From Capitulum mitella (Eukaryota; Arthropoda; Thecostraca; Pollicipedomorpha; Pollicipedidae): a DNA stretch of 64,000 nucleotides. The stretch is from positions 17,969,718-18,033,717 of the forward strand of contig CP099840.1 of assembly GCA_030062745.1 (NCBI GenBank). Reading direction: 5' to 3'. A program made the translations under genes and the position numbers. Shown in pieces: positions 13,153 through 26,200 of this stretch. The notes under the pieces were generated by a model. It was given only the letters and a program-made list of their open reading frames with translations, had not been told where the DNA came from and did not search any database. Numbering within the stretch: position 1 is the first letter of the stretch; each line of letters starts with the position of its first letter.

Positions 13153-14861
13153 TCGCTGCCATTAATTTAAACTACGGCGCCGTTCCAGCCGTGTTAATGG
13201 TGTGGGCGTATTCGGCATCCGCCGGTGGACCAAGACAGAGTGTGTGTAACTGTCGGTGTGGAGTGGGGCCGGCCGGCCGATCCGTGTACCTCTCGCCGAT
13301 GACGCGTGCTCGGCGCTCGATGAAGGCAGCCGACGCGGCGGCGGTACGCCACCGAGCCGAGTGGCGGCCGGAGCCGGACGTGGTACCTGTCGACCGGCTC
13401 AGTGTGACGCCAGGCGGCAGGGAACTGGCTGGGCTGGAGGGGAGGAGACACGTTGACTGGCTGTCGATCTGCGCTAGAGCAGATTGATACGAAGCCATCG
13501 TGACCTTCCACCGCCTCTTTGGGCCCCTCGCGTATCTAAAGACATGGCAGCATGGCAACGGCTTACATTAAACTTAGTAATAGGCAGTGGACAAAGGCTG
13601 CAAAAAGGATTGCGGAAAAGTGCGGTGTAATCTGTAATCCAGTCTTTTTTTCAAAGAGTTCCATTCCACCTACAATCCTTTAAAAAAGGTTTGCAATCCG
13701 GGATTGTAAATCCTGCAGTCCAGATACCGATGATCCCTGCCCTGTGGTGGTAGGGTATGTGAGACAGTGTGGCCGTTCAGCTCTGGTGGTTACTGGTCAA
13801 ATGGCCGGATCTCCTGACACGATGAGTGACATAAACCATTGGTCAGCAATTCATGATTCAGTGGAGTAAAGCGAAATTCACGATAACTGGTCCTGGACAT
13901 CCTGGTGTCTGCTTGACCAACGCCGGAAGTAATGACCTCACTTACACCCCCGACGGGGGGGGGGGTTTCCTCCCTCCCCGCCCATCACACTTCTCTTGTA
14001 ATCAAAATAAAACAACGAAACAAATACGAGCATATGACATTTTTCTTCTCTCATTCGAATGATACCTTTTCCATCTCCGCTGCCTCTCTTTTAGTTGTAT
14101 AACATTTCGGCGAGCCATCCCTGATTTTAAAGTGAACTTGTTTTCAAGTTAATCAATCGTAGTCAGTGATTGTTTCCTCTGTAGGTCAACGTCGGGTCAA
14201 CCGGAGGTCAGATATCGCTGGCAGCCCTGAACACTCAAGAAAGACGTCATGACCTAGTGGCCTTAGGCGATCTGGCAGTATTTCTTTTTGAGACTCGGAA
14301 ATCATACTGGTGATCATGCTGGGCGCCTCTGTATCCTCTGTGTCCTGTCGGTGTCACATAACTCTGTGTTAACGGCGTCTTTTTAAGACCAGGGCGCTCA
14401 TGAGACGTATCATGGCTGCTTCCTGTATGCCACGGAGAGCTCCTTTTTGTGGTGCCCATGTCTTCTCACCAAATGTGCACGATGTTAAATGTGCGCTCTG
14501 TAACGACAGGGTGCGATTGTATCCACGGACACCATTCGTCCCTGCGTAGCTTCCATGCTCTTACACATCTTCGGCAGCTAATGGTTTCGCATTTGGCGCC
14601 CGCACCCGCCGAATGGGGTAAAGGCGACAACATGTCAGTGGGATTAGGGGATGGAGGCAGCCTCGTCCACTGATCCGTGTCTCACCGTATCGCAGTGTTT
14701 AACCGGTGAAGGCGTCACAGTATGTCCCTACAGGAATGCTGTCGAACTGCCAGTTGTAATTTCCCGTCCCATCGCGTCCGATCTGGGCCTGGTGGTCGTT
14801 CCCCCGCGGGAGGGAGATCAGTCCCGGACAGGCTGTGTGTCTCCCTCAGACACTGGGTCTC
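13153..14861. other. No gene recognised; GC-rich patch
   Basis: 13170-13560 is CpG-rich with open frames on both strands and no recognisable domain. 13960 has a polyG tract. The rest is featureless. Confidence 0.4.
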
Positions 14862-15105
14862 CACAGGTTATACAGGCGGTGGGTCTCTGTCAGATAGCCT
14901 GACGGCCTCTGTCAGACAGGCGAGAACCTCCGTCAGACAGGCCGAGAACCTCCGTAGACAGGCCGAGAACCTCCGTCAGACAGGCTGAGGGCCTCTGTCA
15001 GACAGGCCGAGAACCTCCGTCAGACAGGCCGCGGGTATCTGTCGGACAGGCCGTGGGTCTGTGTCGGACAGGCCGTGGGTCTGTCTGACAGACTGTGGGT
15101 CCACC
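14862..15105. repeat. 22-bp minisatellite
   Basis: Imperfect units of acctccgtcagacaggccga with drift toward gtgggtctgtcggacaggcc at the right end. Confidence 0.8.
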
Positions 15106-15284
15106 ACACGCCGCCGGTTCGGCAGGCCGACTGCAAGCGCGCTAATGCCGTGGCGTGCTTCTGACGGCGCAGACGGATGATGCACCACTCCGACCGCGCC
15201 ACTGCTCGCCACTGCTCGCCGCTGATCGCCACAGTTCGGTGCTGATGCATGGGCGGCCGGCGGCCGGCGTCTGGCGGCTCCGGG

Positions 15285-15797
15285 AGACGGTCTGGCTGTC
15301 TGGTCCGCTGTTCCGGGAGACAGTCTGGCTGCCTGGTCCGCTGTTCCGGCAGACGGTCTGGCTGTCTGGTCCGCTGTTCCGGCAGACGGTCTGGCTGTCT
15401 GGTCCGCTGTTCCGGGAGACGGTCTGGCTGTCTGGTCCACTGTTCCGGGAGACAGTCTGGCTGCCTGGTCCGCTGTTCCGGCAGACGGTCTGGCTGCCTG
15501 GTCCGCTGTTCCGGGAGACGGTCTGTCTGCCTGGTCCGCTGTTCCGGGAGACGGTCTGGCTGGTCCGCTGTTCCGGGAGACGGTCTGGCTGGTCCGCTGT
15601 TCCGGGAGACGGTCTGGCTGTCTGGTCCGCTGTTCCGGCAGACGGTCTGGCTGTCTGGTCCGCTGTTCCGGCAGACGGTCTGGCTGTCTGGTACGCTGTT
15701 CCGGGAGACGGTCTGGCTGGTCCGCTGTTCCGGGAGACGGTCTGGCTGCCTGGTCCGCTGTTCCGGGAGACGGTCTGGCTGGTCCGCTGTTCCGGAG
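15285..15797. repeat. 33-bp GC-rich minisatellite
   Basis: About sixteen units of ggtctggctgtctggtccgc followed by tgttccgggagac (33 bp), some shortened to 29 bp. They keep several frames open on both strands (up to 340 codons on the minus strand, peptide period TADQTARPSPG). Confidence 0.9.
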
Positions 15798-16792
15798 AGG
15801 CAGGGGACCGCGCCGCTCCACTCCAGCCGGGCCGGACAAAGCCAGCCGGCACACAGCGGCCGCACGTCGCCGCGACGCGCCAGCACAGCGCATGGCCGGA
15901 TCGCCGGGCAACGCAGATCGCCAGATAGGCGGCGCTGAAAAATTCGCCCGGCCGGTACTTCCACCAGGCTGCGGCCGGCCGAGGCGACGTCGCGTCACGC
16001 GCCACTGCGCTCGAGTGCAAATCTCAATTGGCAGTCGGACGGTGAGGAGGACGGCGGCTTGTTATCTGGGACCGGGACTGAGGTCGACGCTGAGAAATGA
16101 TGCTTGTTCTCACGTCGCGAGATCGCCCGATGTCTGCAGGACAGCTGCAGTAGATGTACCTGTCGACAAGCATGTCACGAATTCCAGAAACGGGGAAGAC
16201 ACTGCTGAACGCCTGACAAAGAAGACGTAGCGAGACTGGTCTTTTTCGACCGCCCCACGGCCATTAACGATTAACCTAGAAACAAGGTCGACGACAATGA
16301 CTTCTTCATTTTAATAACAATTTCTTGAAAGCCGGAGTAGGAAAAACAGGAGGGGAAATACGCTGATTTCTCTGTGGCATGTCGTTATTCCTAAAGAAAG
16401 ATTGTATGCCTACGCATATCCCTCATTGACCCTTTACTATGTCAAACATGTCTCTATATTCCCTATATCAACCGTGCATCGCGCATTTGGGATACCACAT
16501 TCCCTTTGACCGAATGCCTCCTCATTGTCGACACTTTCCTACCATTAATTTAGGTTTCAAACAAATTTAGACATGAAGCATTTCGTTGAAATTTTGGGTG
16601 GGCTGCAACCCAAGCTGAGTCCGAAATCGTTTGATCTGTTGATTCCGGCTGTTTGGTTCCTTCGACCAGACGAATTTTGGACTACCGCAAGACAACGTAG
16701 GTTTACTTGAAGCCATTTTCTGACTAAAAATACTTTCAAAACCAGGATGGTCTGGCCCACAAACCTTGAAGTGCATGGAGGATGAATCCGAT
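15798..16792. other. No gene recognised
   Basis: GC-rich to about 16020, then ordinary sequence to the foldback end at 16793. Confidence 0.4.
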
Positions 16793-18269
16793 ATGGTTTT
16801 CGGGCAGAAGTTCGTCGGACTAAAGTCCGTAGGACAATACTTCGTCGCGCAATAGTTCGCAAGGACAAAAGTTCGTCCAGGACAAAAGTTCGACTTGCAA
16901 AAGTTCGTATGGGGAAAAATCGTCCAGGACACAAGTTCGTCTAGGACAAAAGGTCGCCCAACAAAAGTTCGTCAGGACCACGAATTCGTCCAGGACAAAA
17001 GTTCGTCTGGTAGAAATTCGTTTAGGACAAAAGTTCGTCTGGGCCAAAAGTTGTCCAAGAAAAAAAAACTGTCCATGTCATATGATTCTCACACGAAAGT
17101 CCTTCAGGGCAATATACGTCTAGTCAAGAAAAACTTGCCAACTGTCAGGCGATAGCTTATGGAATCATGCTAGTGAATGAGACTCTAGCCATGACCGGAT
17201 CCGGAACTGATCCCATTCAAATTCGTGCACATCCAACTCTAGCCGCTGTGCACCGTATTGACCTGTCCGAGTCACAGGCGAGTGGGTAACCGGACGAAAG
17301 TTCGTGAGTCAAGGATTCGTATCGGAAAAGGTTCGTAGCCAAAGGTTCGTATGCACGAGGTTTGTATGGTAAAAGGCTCGTATAGTAAAAGGCTCTTATA
17401 GGAAAAGGTTCGTGACGCAGAAAGTTTGGACTGCAAAAGGTTCGTATGGAAAAGGCTCGTGGGGAAATGGTCCGTAAGGGAAGAGGTTCGTAAGGAAAAA
17501 TGTTCCTAGCCAAAGGTTCGTAAACAAAGGTTCGTATCGGAAAAGAGTCGCTCCGGGTTCACGCAGAAGGCGCAATAGAGGACACTAGAGGCCCCAGGCC
17601 GATAAAGGGTGCGATCTGACTTGGTTCGGTCCAACAGAGATTAAGTTAGGTTAGCTTAAGTTACGTTACTATTTTAGGTCCGTGCCTTTTCCGATACGAA
17701 CCTTAAATTAACTAATCTTTGGTTTCCAACCTTTTTCCTTACGAAATTTTCCCTTACGAACCTTTTCCTACGAACCTTTTCCATACGAACCTTTTGCAGT
17801 ACGAACCTTTTCCATTGGCGAGGCAAATCTGTCCTAGACTAACTTTTGCTCTCGAACTCTTGTTCTAGACAAACTTGTTTGATGATGGTGGTGATTCGAA
17901 ATGACGAACTTTTGTCCAAGACAAACTTTTGCCCCACGCAAATTTTCGCCTTATACGAACTTTTGTCCTCCACGAACTTCTGCGAGAACTTTTGTCCCGG
18001 GCGAACCTTTGAACTAAACGAACTTTTGCCCAAGACAAACCTCTGAAAGACGAACTTTTGTCCTCGACGAACTTTAGTCCTCGATTTTTACCCTCGACGA
18101 ACTTTTTCCTAGATGATTTTTCACGACCTTTTGCACAACGGACTTTTGTCCAAGACGAAGTTTTGCCCTTGACGAACTTTTACACGACGAACTTCTGCAC
18201 GACGAACTTTTGTGCGACGAACGTTTGTCGGACGAACTTCTGCGATACGAACTTTTGCCCTAAAACCAT
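16793..18269. mobile_element. Foldback-like element made of degenerate TTCGTC/TTCGTA words
   Basis: The left end ATGGTTTTCGGGCAGAAGTTCG and the right end, read on the other strand, ATGGTTTTAGGGCAAAAGTTCG match with two differences. From the left: an array of aaaagttcgtc words (16805-17055), an array of aaaaggttcgtat words (17290-17545), a unique centre, an array of atacgaaccttt words (17690-17815) and an array of gacgaacttttg words (17840-18260). The order is mirrored, so a strand could fold back on itself. No target duplication and no protein were found. Confidence 0.75.
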
Positions 18270-20005
18270 CAAATATGGGACATGTGCATGGGGCAATCCC
18301 ATCAGTAACTCTGGCGGCTGGCTTTGACAGGAGGCCTGACGATGCAACTGCCGCCTGTTGTATGGGCACAGCACCAAGACGAGGTGATCACTGGCCGCTG
18401 GCATCCGTACGAATTCAGCTTCGTCTCGACTGGACCCGACATAAGGTGCACGCTGTGGGCGCTGCCGCCACTCTGAGGGGGTGTCCTCTGTCGCGTTAGA
18501 CCCGCCCACTGGCCACAACACACGGAAGATGGCAGCCCGCCGTGCTACAAATCGGACAAAAGACCTGCCTGTTATCCACGCCAGTGCCTGCGAGCAGCGC
18601 ACCAACTTGGAAGTAGCTTCAACAACGTGCCTTTGGAGCATGGCTCAGGTTGGCGTACGGGGCTCCAGATGTGTCAAAATGTTCGACGCCGCAAACCCAC
18701 GCACCAATAATGCAACACTTGCACCTTTACCATTTAACAGCCGAAGGCACCATTTGTTTGCCCGCATTAAAGGTACACTCCAATTTTCGGTTGGACCATG
18801 TGTACTCATTTTTCAGCATCTTAACAGGACTACGAAGATAAGCTCAAAAACGCAGACAAAGGGCGATATCACATCACACGTATGACACGGACGAAGGGCG
18901 TACATTATACTGCATTCCCAAGAAACAAGACTAGTCACGATGATCAAAACCACACATATTTAGTGGCAACCCTGACAAAGGTTCACATGAAGCACTCCAT
19001 CCAACGGTATGCTTGCACCGTTGGATCATTGTTGGATGAAATTGGGGTTCATGTACGGGTTCCCGATGGAGCTTAAACATTTTGCCCACACTAGATATCG
19101 TGACAATACATGGGTACCCGACTCTTACACATAGCCTCGATGATCGACGACTGGGACGGATCTAGTGTGTTACATCAATGACTCCAGAACCATGTGAAAA
19201 GGTCCAACGTCTTTACATGCGCTCTGATTACACCCACGACGCATTTCCTTGTCCCTCGAGAGCTTTCGACGGCTAACGACCAGCAGGGTTCAGGATTCTT
19301 ACCTGCTGACAAAACGTCAACTAGATTCCGACACCACGTTTCCTGTACGTGCACCAGGTCGACCACAGTGTGCGACGGCTTTGTTGACCGCAGCTCAGTG
19401 CAGGTCGACAGCAGGAAACCATGAGCCAGTCGTGTACAGAACGATCACATCTCATGAGCAGGGCTGAAGCGCGGCTGCACTCCATCGAAGGACACTGAAC
19501 GCGGTCGTAAAGATAAACAACTTTGGCAAAAACTTCACCTTACAACGGGTTTACCCATGCGGCCATCCATAAGCCCGCCATCTCCTCCTACAAGACACTT
19601 AGGTACACGTTCTGGGAAAAGTTCTAAAAGATCACAACCCAAGTGCCTCTTCAGCGAACGCTAACTCGACTATTATTCACCGGCACCCGTCCAGCTCGCT
19701 ACTTGACGTTCCTCTCGCTCGTGCGCCGTCCGGGCGACGACGTCCCACTCGATTACGACTGGTCGGCGGCCGTCCGGCCTCCTGTTTGGCGCATCTCTCG
19801 CCGGTACGACGTGCTCGACGCGGTCGCCTCTGGGTCGGTCCAGTCGTCGCCCCTACTGTGGCGGACACGCTCCTGAAGTCGGATCCCCTGTCCTAAGGTC
19901 GCACCTAGAGCACGACAGCGCGGCAGGCAGCTCAGCTTCTCGCCGCTGCCCGCCAGGCGGCGCACCAAACTGACACCCGCGGGCCGCCGGGCGACGGTGG
20001 CGCCG
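18270..20005. other. Downstream flank of ABCB7, no gene recognised
   Basis: Probably includes the ABCB7 3' untranslated region next to 20006. 19640-19990 is GC-rich. Short open frames only. Confidence 0.4.
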
Positions 20006-20215
20006 TCACATGTCGCCGTTGACGTACTGCGAGTTCCAGAGCCGGGCGTACAGGCCTGCCGGGTTGCGCAGCAATTCGCCGTGGGTGCCGCGCTCGACCA
20101 CGCGGCCGCCGCCCAGCACCAGGATCTGATCGGCGTCCAGCACGGTCGATAGACGGTGCGCGATGCAGATGGACGTGCGGTTCTTGGTAGCACGGCGCAG
20201 CGCGTCCATGATGTT
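20006..20215 (-). CDS. ABCB7: ABCB7 exon 13 (H-loop, stop)
   Basis: Starts [15 protein letters not shown], carries the H-loop IAHRLST, then [20 protein letters not shown] and ends in ...YVNGDM with a stop at 20008-20006. Acceptor TTTCCAG. The C-terminus is about 45 residues shorter than human ABCB7 and lacks its Cys-containing tail. I saw no AATAAA on the minus strand in the next 500 bases. Confidence 0.93.
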   Translation of the reverse strand, partial: NIMDALRRATKNRTSICIAHRLSTVLDADQILVLGGGRVVERGTHGELLRNPAGLYARLWNSQYVNGDM

Positions 20216-23200
20216 CTGGAAACAGACGGCGACGTTTGGCTGCGTCCTTCTCGGCGGCCTTTCCAGTGGATTTTCACGTACAAATGTGGGAAAAAGGCAT
20301 CAAGGACTGAAGAAAAAAAAATACATAAAGCACCTTAACAGCATCCCGTGAGGCAAATAAGCCATTAACCACTGACAAGACATCAGACTGGTAATGAAAT
20401 GTTTTATGTTATATGACTGCTCACCCCTTCTGTGATAGAGTCCAGTGAAGAAGTCGCTTCGTCAAAGATGAGGATGGGTGAATCCTTGAGGATGGCGCGA
20501 GCAATTGCCACCCTCTGCTTCTCACCACCGGAAAGCTTCAGACCTCTTTCGCCCACCTGTAAGTCATATATAAGGTGCTTAAAAGAACCGGATATTAAGC
20601 TGCTAGTGCGGAGCCAATGTGCACGAAACACGAGAACATACTGAATATAAACCCTGCCTTTCACAACGCGTATATATATATCTCCCACAACGCGCAAATT
20701 TCGCTGAACAGCAGAAAGAGACACATAAGACACACACACAAACACAAAGCAAGTTCAGTTCAGCCCCACGACAAGGAATATCACGTCGCGGGTAAGCTGA
20801 GTAAGCTATCAGCACGTGGGCTTTACAAGGTGGCCACGCTCCGTTCCGGCGTGGCTGACCGCGACAAAGCCGGGTCTCGCCACGCCGCCAGGGACACGCC
20901 GTCCTGACCGACGCCTGACTGAAGGCGCCGACTCCAGCCTGGTCCTGATCTCACTGGTCGGCTGACGAAGCGCAGCGCTCCAGTGCAGGGGCAGAGAGTG
21001 ACGCCATAAGGGAACTCAACCGGTTATTACGACAAAGTCCGAGGCTTTACGAACACGAGGCAATGGTTCGGCCAACGTGTTACCTCTGCACAGCTGTTCG
21101 GTCATTATTCCGGTCCCCACATTTATCCTCCAAGCTCTAGTTCCTTTCTTTATCCCTTCCCTGACGTCCAGTTCCTTTCCTGGTCCCTGGTCCTCGTCTC
21201 AACCTTGCCTCCTCACACTCACACACTCACACACTTCCTAATCTCGCCTCCTGTCCCTGACCACGCCACATACTCGTTGGTGCGGCCTCTAATCCCTGGG
21301 CCAATCTCTGGGCCATGGTCGTGCCACATATCCATCATCCTGTCTTTGATGGATGCTCCAGCCTCCGCTTATTGGTCCCGCCAACGATCCCTGACTCTTC
21401 CTCTGATCATCCCGCCAACTGCCTCTGGTCCCTCGCCCCACGCTGGTCCAGCATCTGATCCATGGCCGGCCTCTGGTCCGTGGTCCAGCCTCAGGTGCTT
21501 GGTCCCGTCCCGGATCTCCGGTCTGGGCCTTGTCAATGTTTGGCGCTCCTTCAACACCGGGCAGCGGTCTCCGTGCCGGCGGAACGGCCCAACTCACCGA
21601 GCGAGCGCACGCGGCTCACCTGGGTGTCATAGCCCTTGGGCCACGTGAGGATGGCGTCGTGCAGGTCCGCCATCTTGGCCGCCTCGTACACGTCCTCGCG
21701 GGATCGGTTCAGGTCGCCGTACGCCAGGTTGTGGTAGATGGTGTCGTGGAAGAGCACGGAGTCCTGGACACACGTGAGTCCGTCACACAGAAATGATGAC
21801 GCCACGCCACGGCCGGGCCACCGCCGTTAGCTGTCACCAGCCAACGATACACACCGTTTAACAGTCACGCATCATGGCCAAAACTGCGCAAAACAATCGT
21901 CCATGTCCCTCCTGAGGATCACAACAAAATCCCGGGCTCTCGACAGATGCTGGAAAATGATGCTTCAGAGATCGTGCAGGGTAAAAAGCTATATCCACCC
22001 AGATGCAGCACTGTTAGCTTAACCCTCGACATGTGAGGGGAATCGGTTCAGCCCCGTACCACACCATTCTTCCTGATGTTCGGTACATTGAGCGTGAAAA
22101 CTATTGTCCTGTAAATGCAAGGCATGATGCACATGATCACGCAAACATGCTAAAATTACGCCCCGCCTAGTCTGTAGTGGAAGGCCTTCACACCTGCGGC
22201 ACCACGGCAATGGACCTTCGAAGCGAGTCCAGATCGACGTCCTGGATGTTTTGTCCATTGATGGAGATTGTTCCGGAGTGAGGCTCAAAAAACCGGTACA
22301 GTAGACGGATGATGGTGGACTTCCTGGGATAAAAGCGAGGCGACACACAACCGAATTAACGCGCTGAGCAGCGTCAACACAGCAGGAGCACAATAAAGTG
22401 CACCCTTTGCTCGTTTTCTCGACAACGAAAAGAACGCCGCTGAAATTAATTAAACATGAAGTTTAACTTGAAATAGAACTTAATCATGAGGAAACAGTTC
22501 AATATTATATATATTTTCTTTTGGCAGCACATTATGTTCAGTGTCCGACCAAGACCACTTCCAATGAATATGCTTCTGCCGCTGAGGCTGTGAACCCAGC
22601 CTAATTTGAGCAGGAGTCACAGCGCCACCTGACAACCCACTGAACAGCTATGCATGGAGCTCAGACAGGGACCTTTGGAAACACGGAACATTAGAAGCAC
22701 AAGTCGTCCGTCCAGGGGAAATTCTGCAACAAGCGGCAGAAGCGGACATGCCGAGTCAGACGAAGTGACTCGGCAGCAAGAATAGTGACGGACGAGCGGG
22801 GTCGGAAGCGGTGACTCCAGAGCAGTGATGGGCGTCAGTGATGGGCAAGCTGAGTCGGAAAAGGCAACTCCGGAACAGGAGTCACTGACGGACAACATGA
22901 GTCAGAGCCAGCGGTGATTCCCAAACGGGGCCCGATGACCGGGCTCGCCTGAGGTCGGGCACTGACCCGGAGCCGGAGCCGCCCACGATGGCCACCTTCT
23001 GTCCCGCCGGCACAGTCAGGGACAGGCCGCGCAGGATCGGCTGGTCTGGCAGATACCGGAAACGGACCTCGTCGAACGCGATGGTGGCCGTCTGGGGACT
23101 GACGACCAGCGGCGGTGCCTCAATCTTGTTCTGCAGGCCGACCACAACCATCACAGGATGCACGGGCACAAGGGCACAGAAACGCTCCGCCAATTGAATT

Positions 23201-26200
23201 AGATTCACTAGACAAGTTCAACCATGGCAACAACAGCAACCTGTTTACCAACGCCTAAAACAGAAACTGAAAACAGACGGAACCAAAACCGACAGTACTC
23301 CGAGGCGACATCCACGGATTATCCCGATATCTGCGCTTGTGGGACCCAATCCCGAGGGAAGCTGTGTTTCGCCTGACTGGTCGAACCTGGACAGACGGCA
23401 CGACGCTGAGCAGCGTGAACATGGCCTTCATGTCAATCAGCGCCTGTCGAATCTCCCTGTACACAGAGCCGAGGAAGTTCAGCGGGATGGAGAGCTGAAA
23501 CAGCAGCCCGTTCACCATCACCAGATCGCCGACGCTCATGTTACCTGCAACGAAACCAGGCGGCGACAGTCAGAGACGGCCGTGGCAGACGCCGGGGACG
23601 AACACGCCCGGCCGCAAACGATGGCAAACCCCATAAATAGACATACACCGCACAGGCCACAGAGGGAAATAAGTTTGATATTTCCTGGTGTTATCAGATG
23701 TCTGGAAGTCGCAGCAAGCAAATAGCTTACGCAGGGACAAAATTAATACCAAACATAAAACAATAAATGTGCACCGACGTCGCAGCAAACACAATTCGGA
23801 CGGGAGTCGTGGCAATCTTTCATGAATGTTATCCGTGGCAAAAAACGGAACGTATAACCCCAGACAACACACACCGCCTGCAATGCCCCTGTCTCCATGG
23901 CCCCACATGTTGACAGCAATCTGCCTCTCCCTCCCTGACTTCATCACACAGCGTTACAATCTTCCTGTCTGAGCTTGACCACGAGTCACATATCGTTCGG
24001 AATGTCCCTAACCCGGTCTGACCCCAGGTCACACACCGTTCACGATCTCCCTGCTGGCCAGCATCATAACAGCCGCCAGAGCTGTGCTGAACACTGCGTT
24101 CTGCGAGAAGTTCAGCAGTGCCAGCGACGTGGTGGTCTTCAGCGAGGCCCGTTCATACTTAGCCAGCACAGCATCATACTGGTCGGCCTCGTATTTCTCG
24201 TTGTTAAAGTACTAAAAGGGCAGGAAAAAGCAGTGATAACGCACCTATGTGACGGACGCACATGACGGAGCTCTTGCCATCACATACGCGAAAAACACGA
24301 TGGACTAATTACAAAACAGCAATTGACGGACCATACTATTATACTGATAACATGTGACGACCTACGACGGCTGCAAATTTTTGAAACCATGTATATACAC
24401 GAACTTCCTCCACCTTAAATACGCATGCCAGGTCTTGAGTGACTCTAACACTTTGAGGTGGAACGGGCAAAAGATGTCATCACATTGGGGCAACGGGTAT
24501 ATCGGGGACGCCACTTTTGTGCGTTTAGCATGCTTCAAAGGAAAAAAAGAGAAACGCGTGTTTCATGGTTCTCGGGTATTCGTGGTCCGTCTCTGTAATT
24601 GTTGTGGTCTGTCCCAGGTGTTCTCTGGTTTGTCTCTGCTCGACAGCAACTATACCATACTGAGACATTATGCAAGTGTAACTTTTCTGTCCACGAGGTC
24701 ACCAGTGATTACGCAGGCAACAAGAATGCCATTTAACCAACGAAACACATACTAGGAATTATATTGTGAAGGTAAACAACGTGCTTGAGATCCTATTCAA
24801 ACACAGAAAGCTTTGCAGGTGCATTGCCTGCGGGATATTTCCCGGAGAAACTAATCCACCCACAGAATGGCTGTTAGCACCAATCACTATCACCAACACG
24901 GCCCTGGCTGTTACATCTCCTTTCGTTGCGTAATGTATCATCGGTCGCCGAACCGCCGCAGCGCACCTTGACGGTTTCGTAGTTGATGAGCGAGTCGATG
25001 GCCTTGTTTCCGGCTTCGTTGTCGGCCTTGTTCATCTGTACGCGGAACTTGGTGCGCCACTGGGTGATAGCCAGCGTGAGCGCCGTGTATGAGCCAATAC
25101 AGGCCACTGTCACCAGGGCAAACGGCGCACCGCAGCTGTACCACTGGGGACAAGGAGAATCAATCAGTCATCACACCGCAGCTGTACCACCGAGGATAAG
25201 GAGGAGAATCAGTCATCACACCGCAGCTGTACCACTGAGGATTAGGAGGACAGCCAATATATATATATATATAACCATCACGTCCATAACTTTACAGCTG
25301 TGCCACTGAGAATCCAGAGGGCAGTCAATTATCACACCACAGCTGTACCCCTGGGGAGGAGAATCAGCCATCACACTACACCTGTGCCACTGGGGATATG
25401 CAGGAGAACTATACATAACTTTCACACTGTGCCACTAAGGATACAGAGGAGAATCAGGATCATCACACAAAGCTGAAGGCGGTAAATGTCATCCGCCCGG
25501 ATTCGCGACTAGTACAGATAATGCTGAACTGAGCAAGATGGTGGAAAGGCCAATTGCACAGCCATTACAAGCAGGGTTGGCATTTTTTCAAGCAAGCTGT
25601 TTTTACTGGTTAAACCGGTGGTATTAACCCAACTAACAAAAACAATTTTTGGCGGCTTTGACCACCGTGTGACAACAACTCATTTTCGTAAATTCTTGTT
25701 ATTTTAATAAACACGAGCTCGCTGAGATGCATAATTGTACTGATAGACTGGTCGTAATTCCAAAGGCATTGTGACTTCATCTGATGAACAAATACGTTCT
25801 GTGATGCCACTTTGTTGTGTGACAGCACATCTATTCACTGTAACATCTAGAGCTTTGTGTTCGCATCTATGGTGCCCAGTCCACCCTCCCCCCCTGCCGC
25901 AGCAGCCGTCATGACGTGGCGCAGCGGCTGGCGGTGGCCTGACCGGAGCTACAGTCGGGCCGGGCCGGGCCGGGCCGGCATGAGGAGCCGCAGCAGCCGT
26001 CATGACGTGGCGCAGCGGCTGGCGGTGGCCTGACCGGAGCTACAGTCGGACCGGGCCGGACCGGACCGGGCCGGCGTGAGGTCAGAGGTGCCCTGCCTGT
26101 AAGGCGGGACTGATGTGGATGGGCTGTGTGTTAGCTTTGGTTGTAGCCGTACTCAGGGTTTGCTGAATATATGGCATTTAAATCAATGTTTGTATGTGTT

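Noticed and set aside
14976-15998. Open frames of 292-340 codons on the minus strand and 229-257 on the plus strand
   Set aside because: They arise from a 33-bp minisatellite whose period keeps frames open; no non-repeat domain and no start or splice support.
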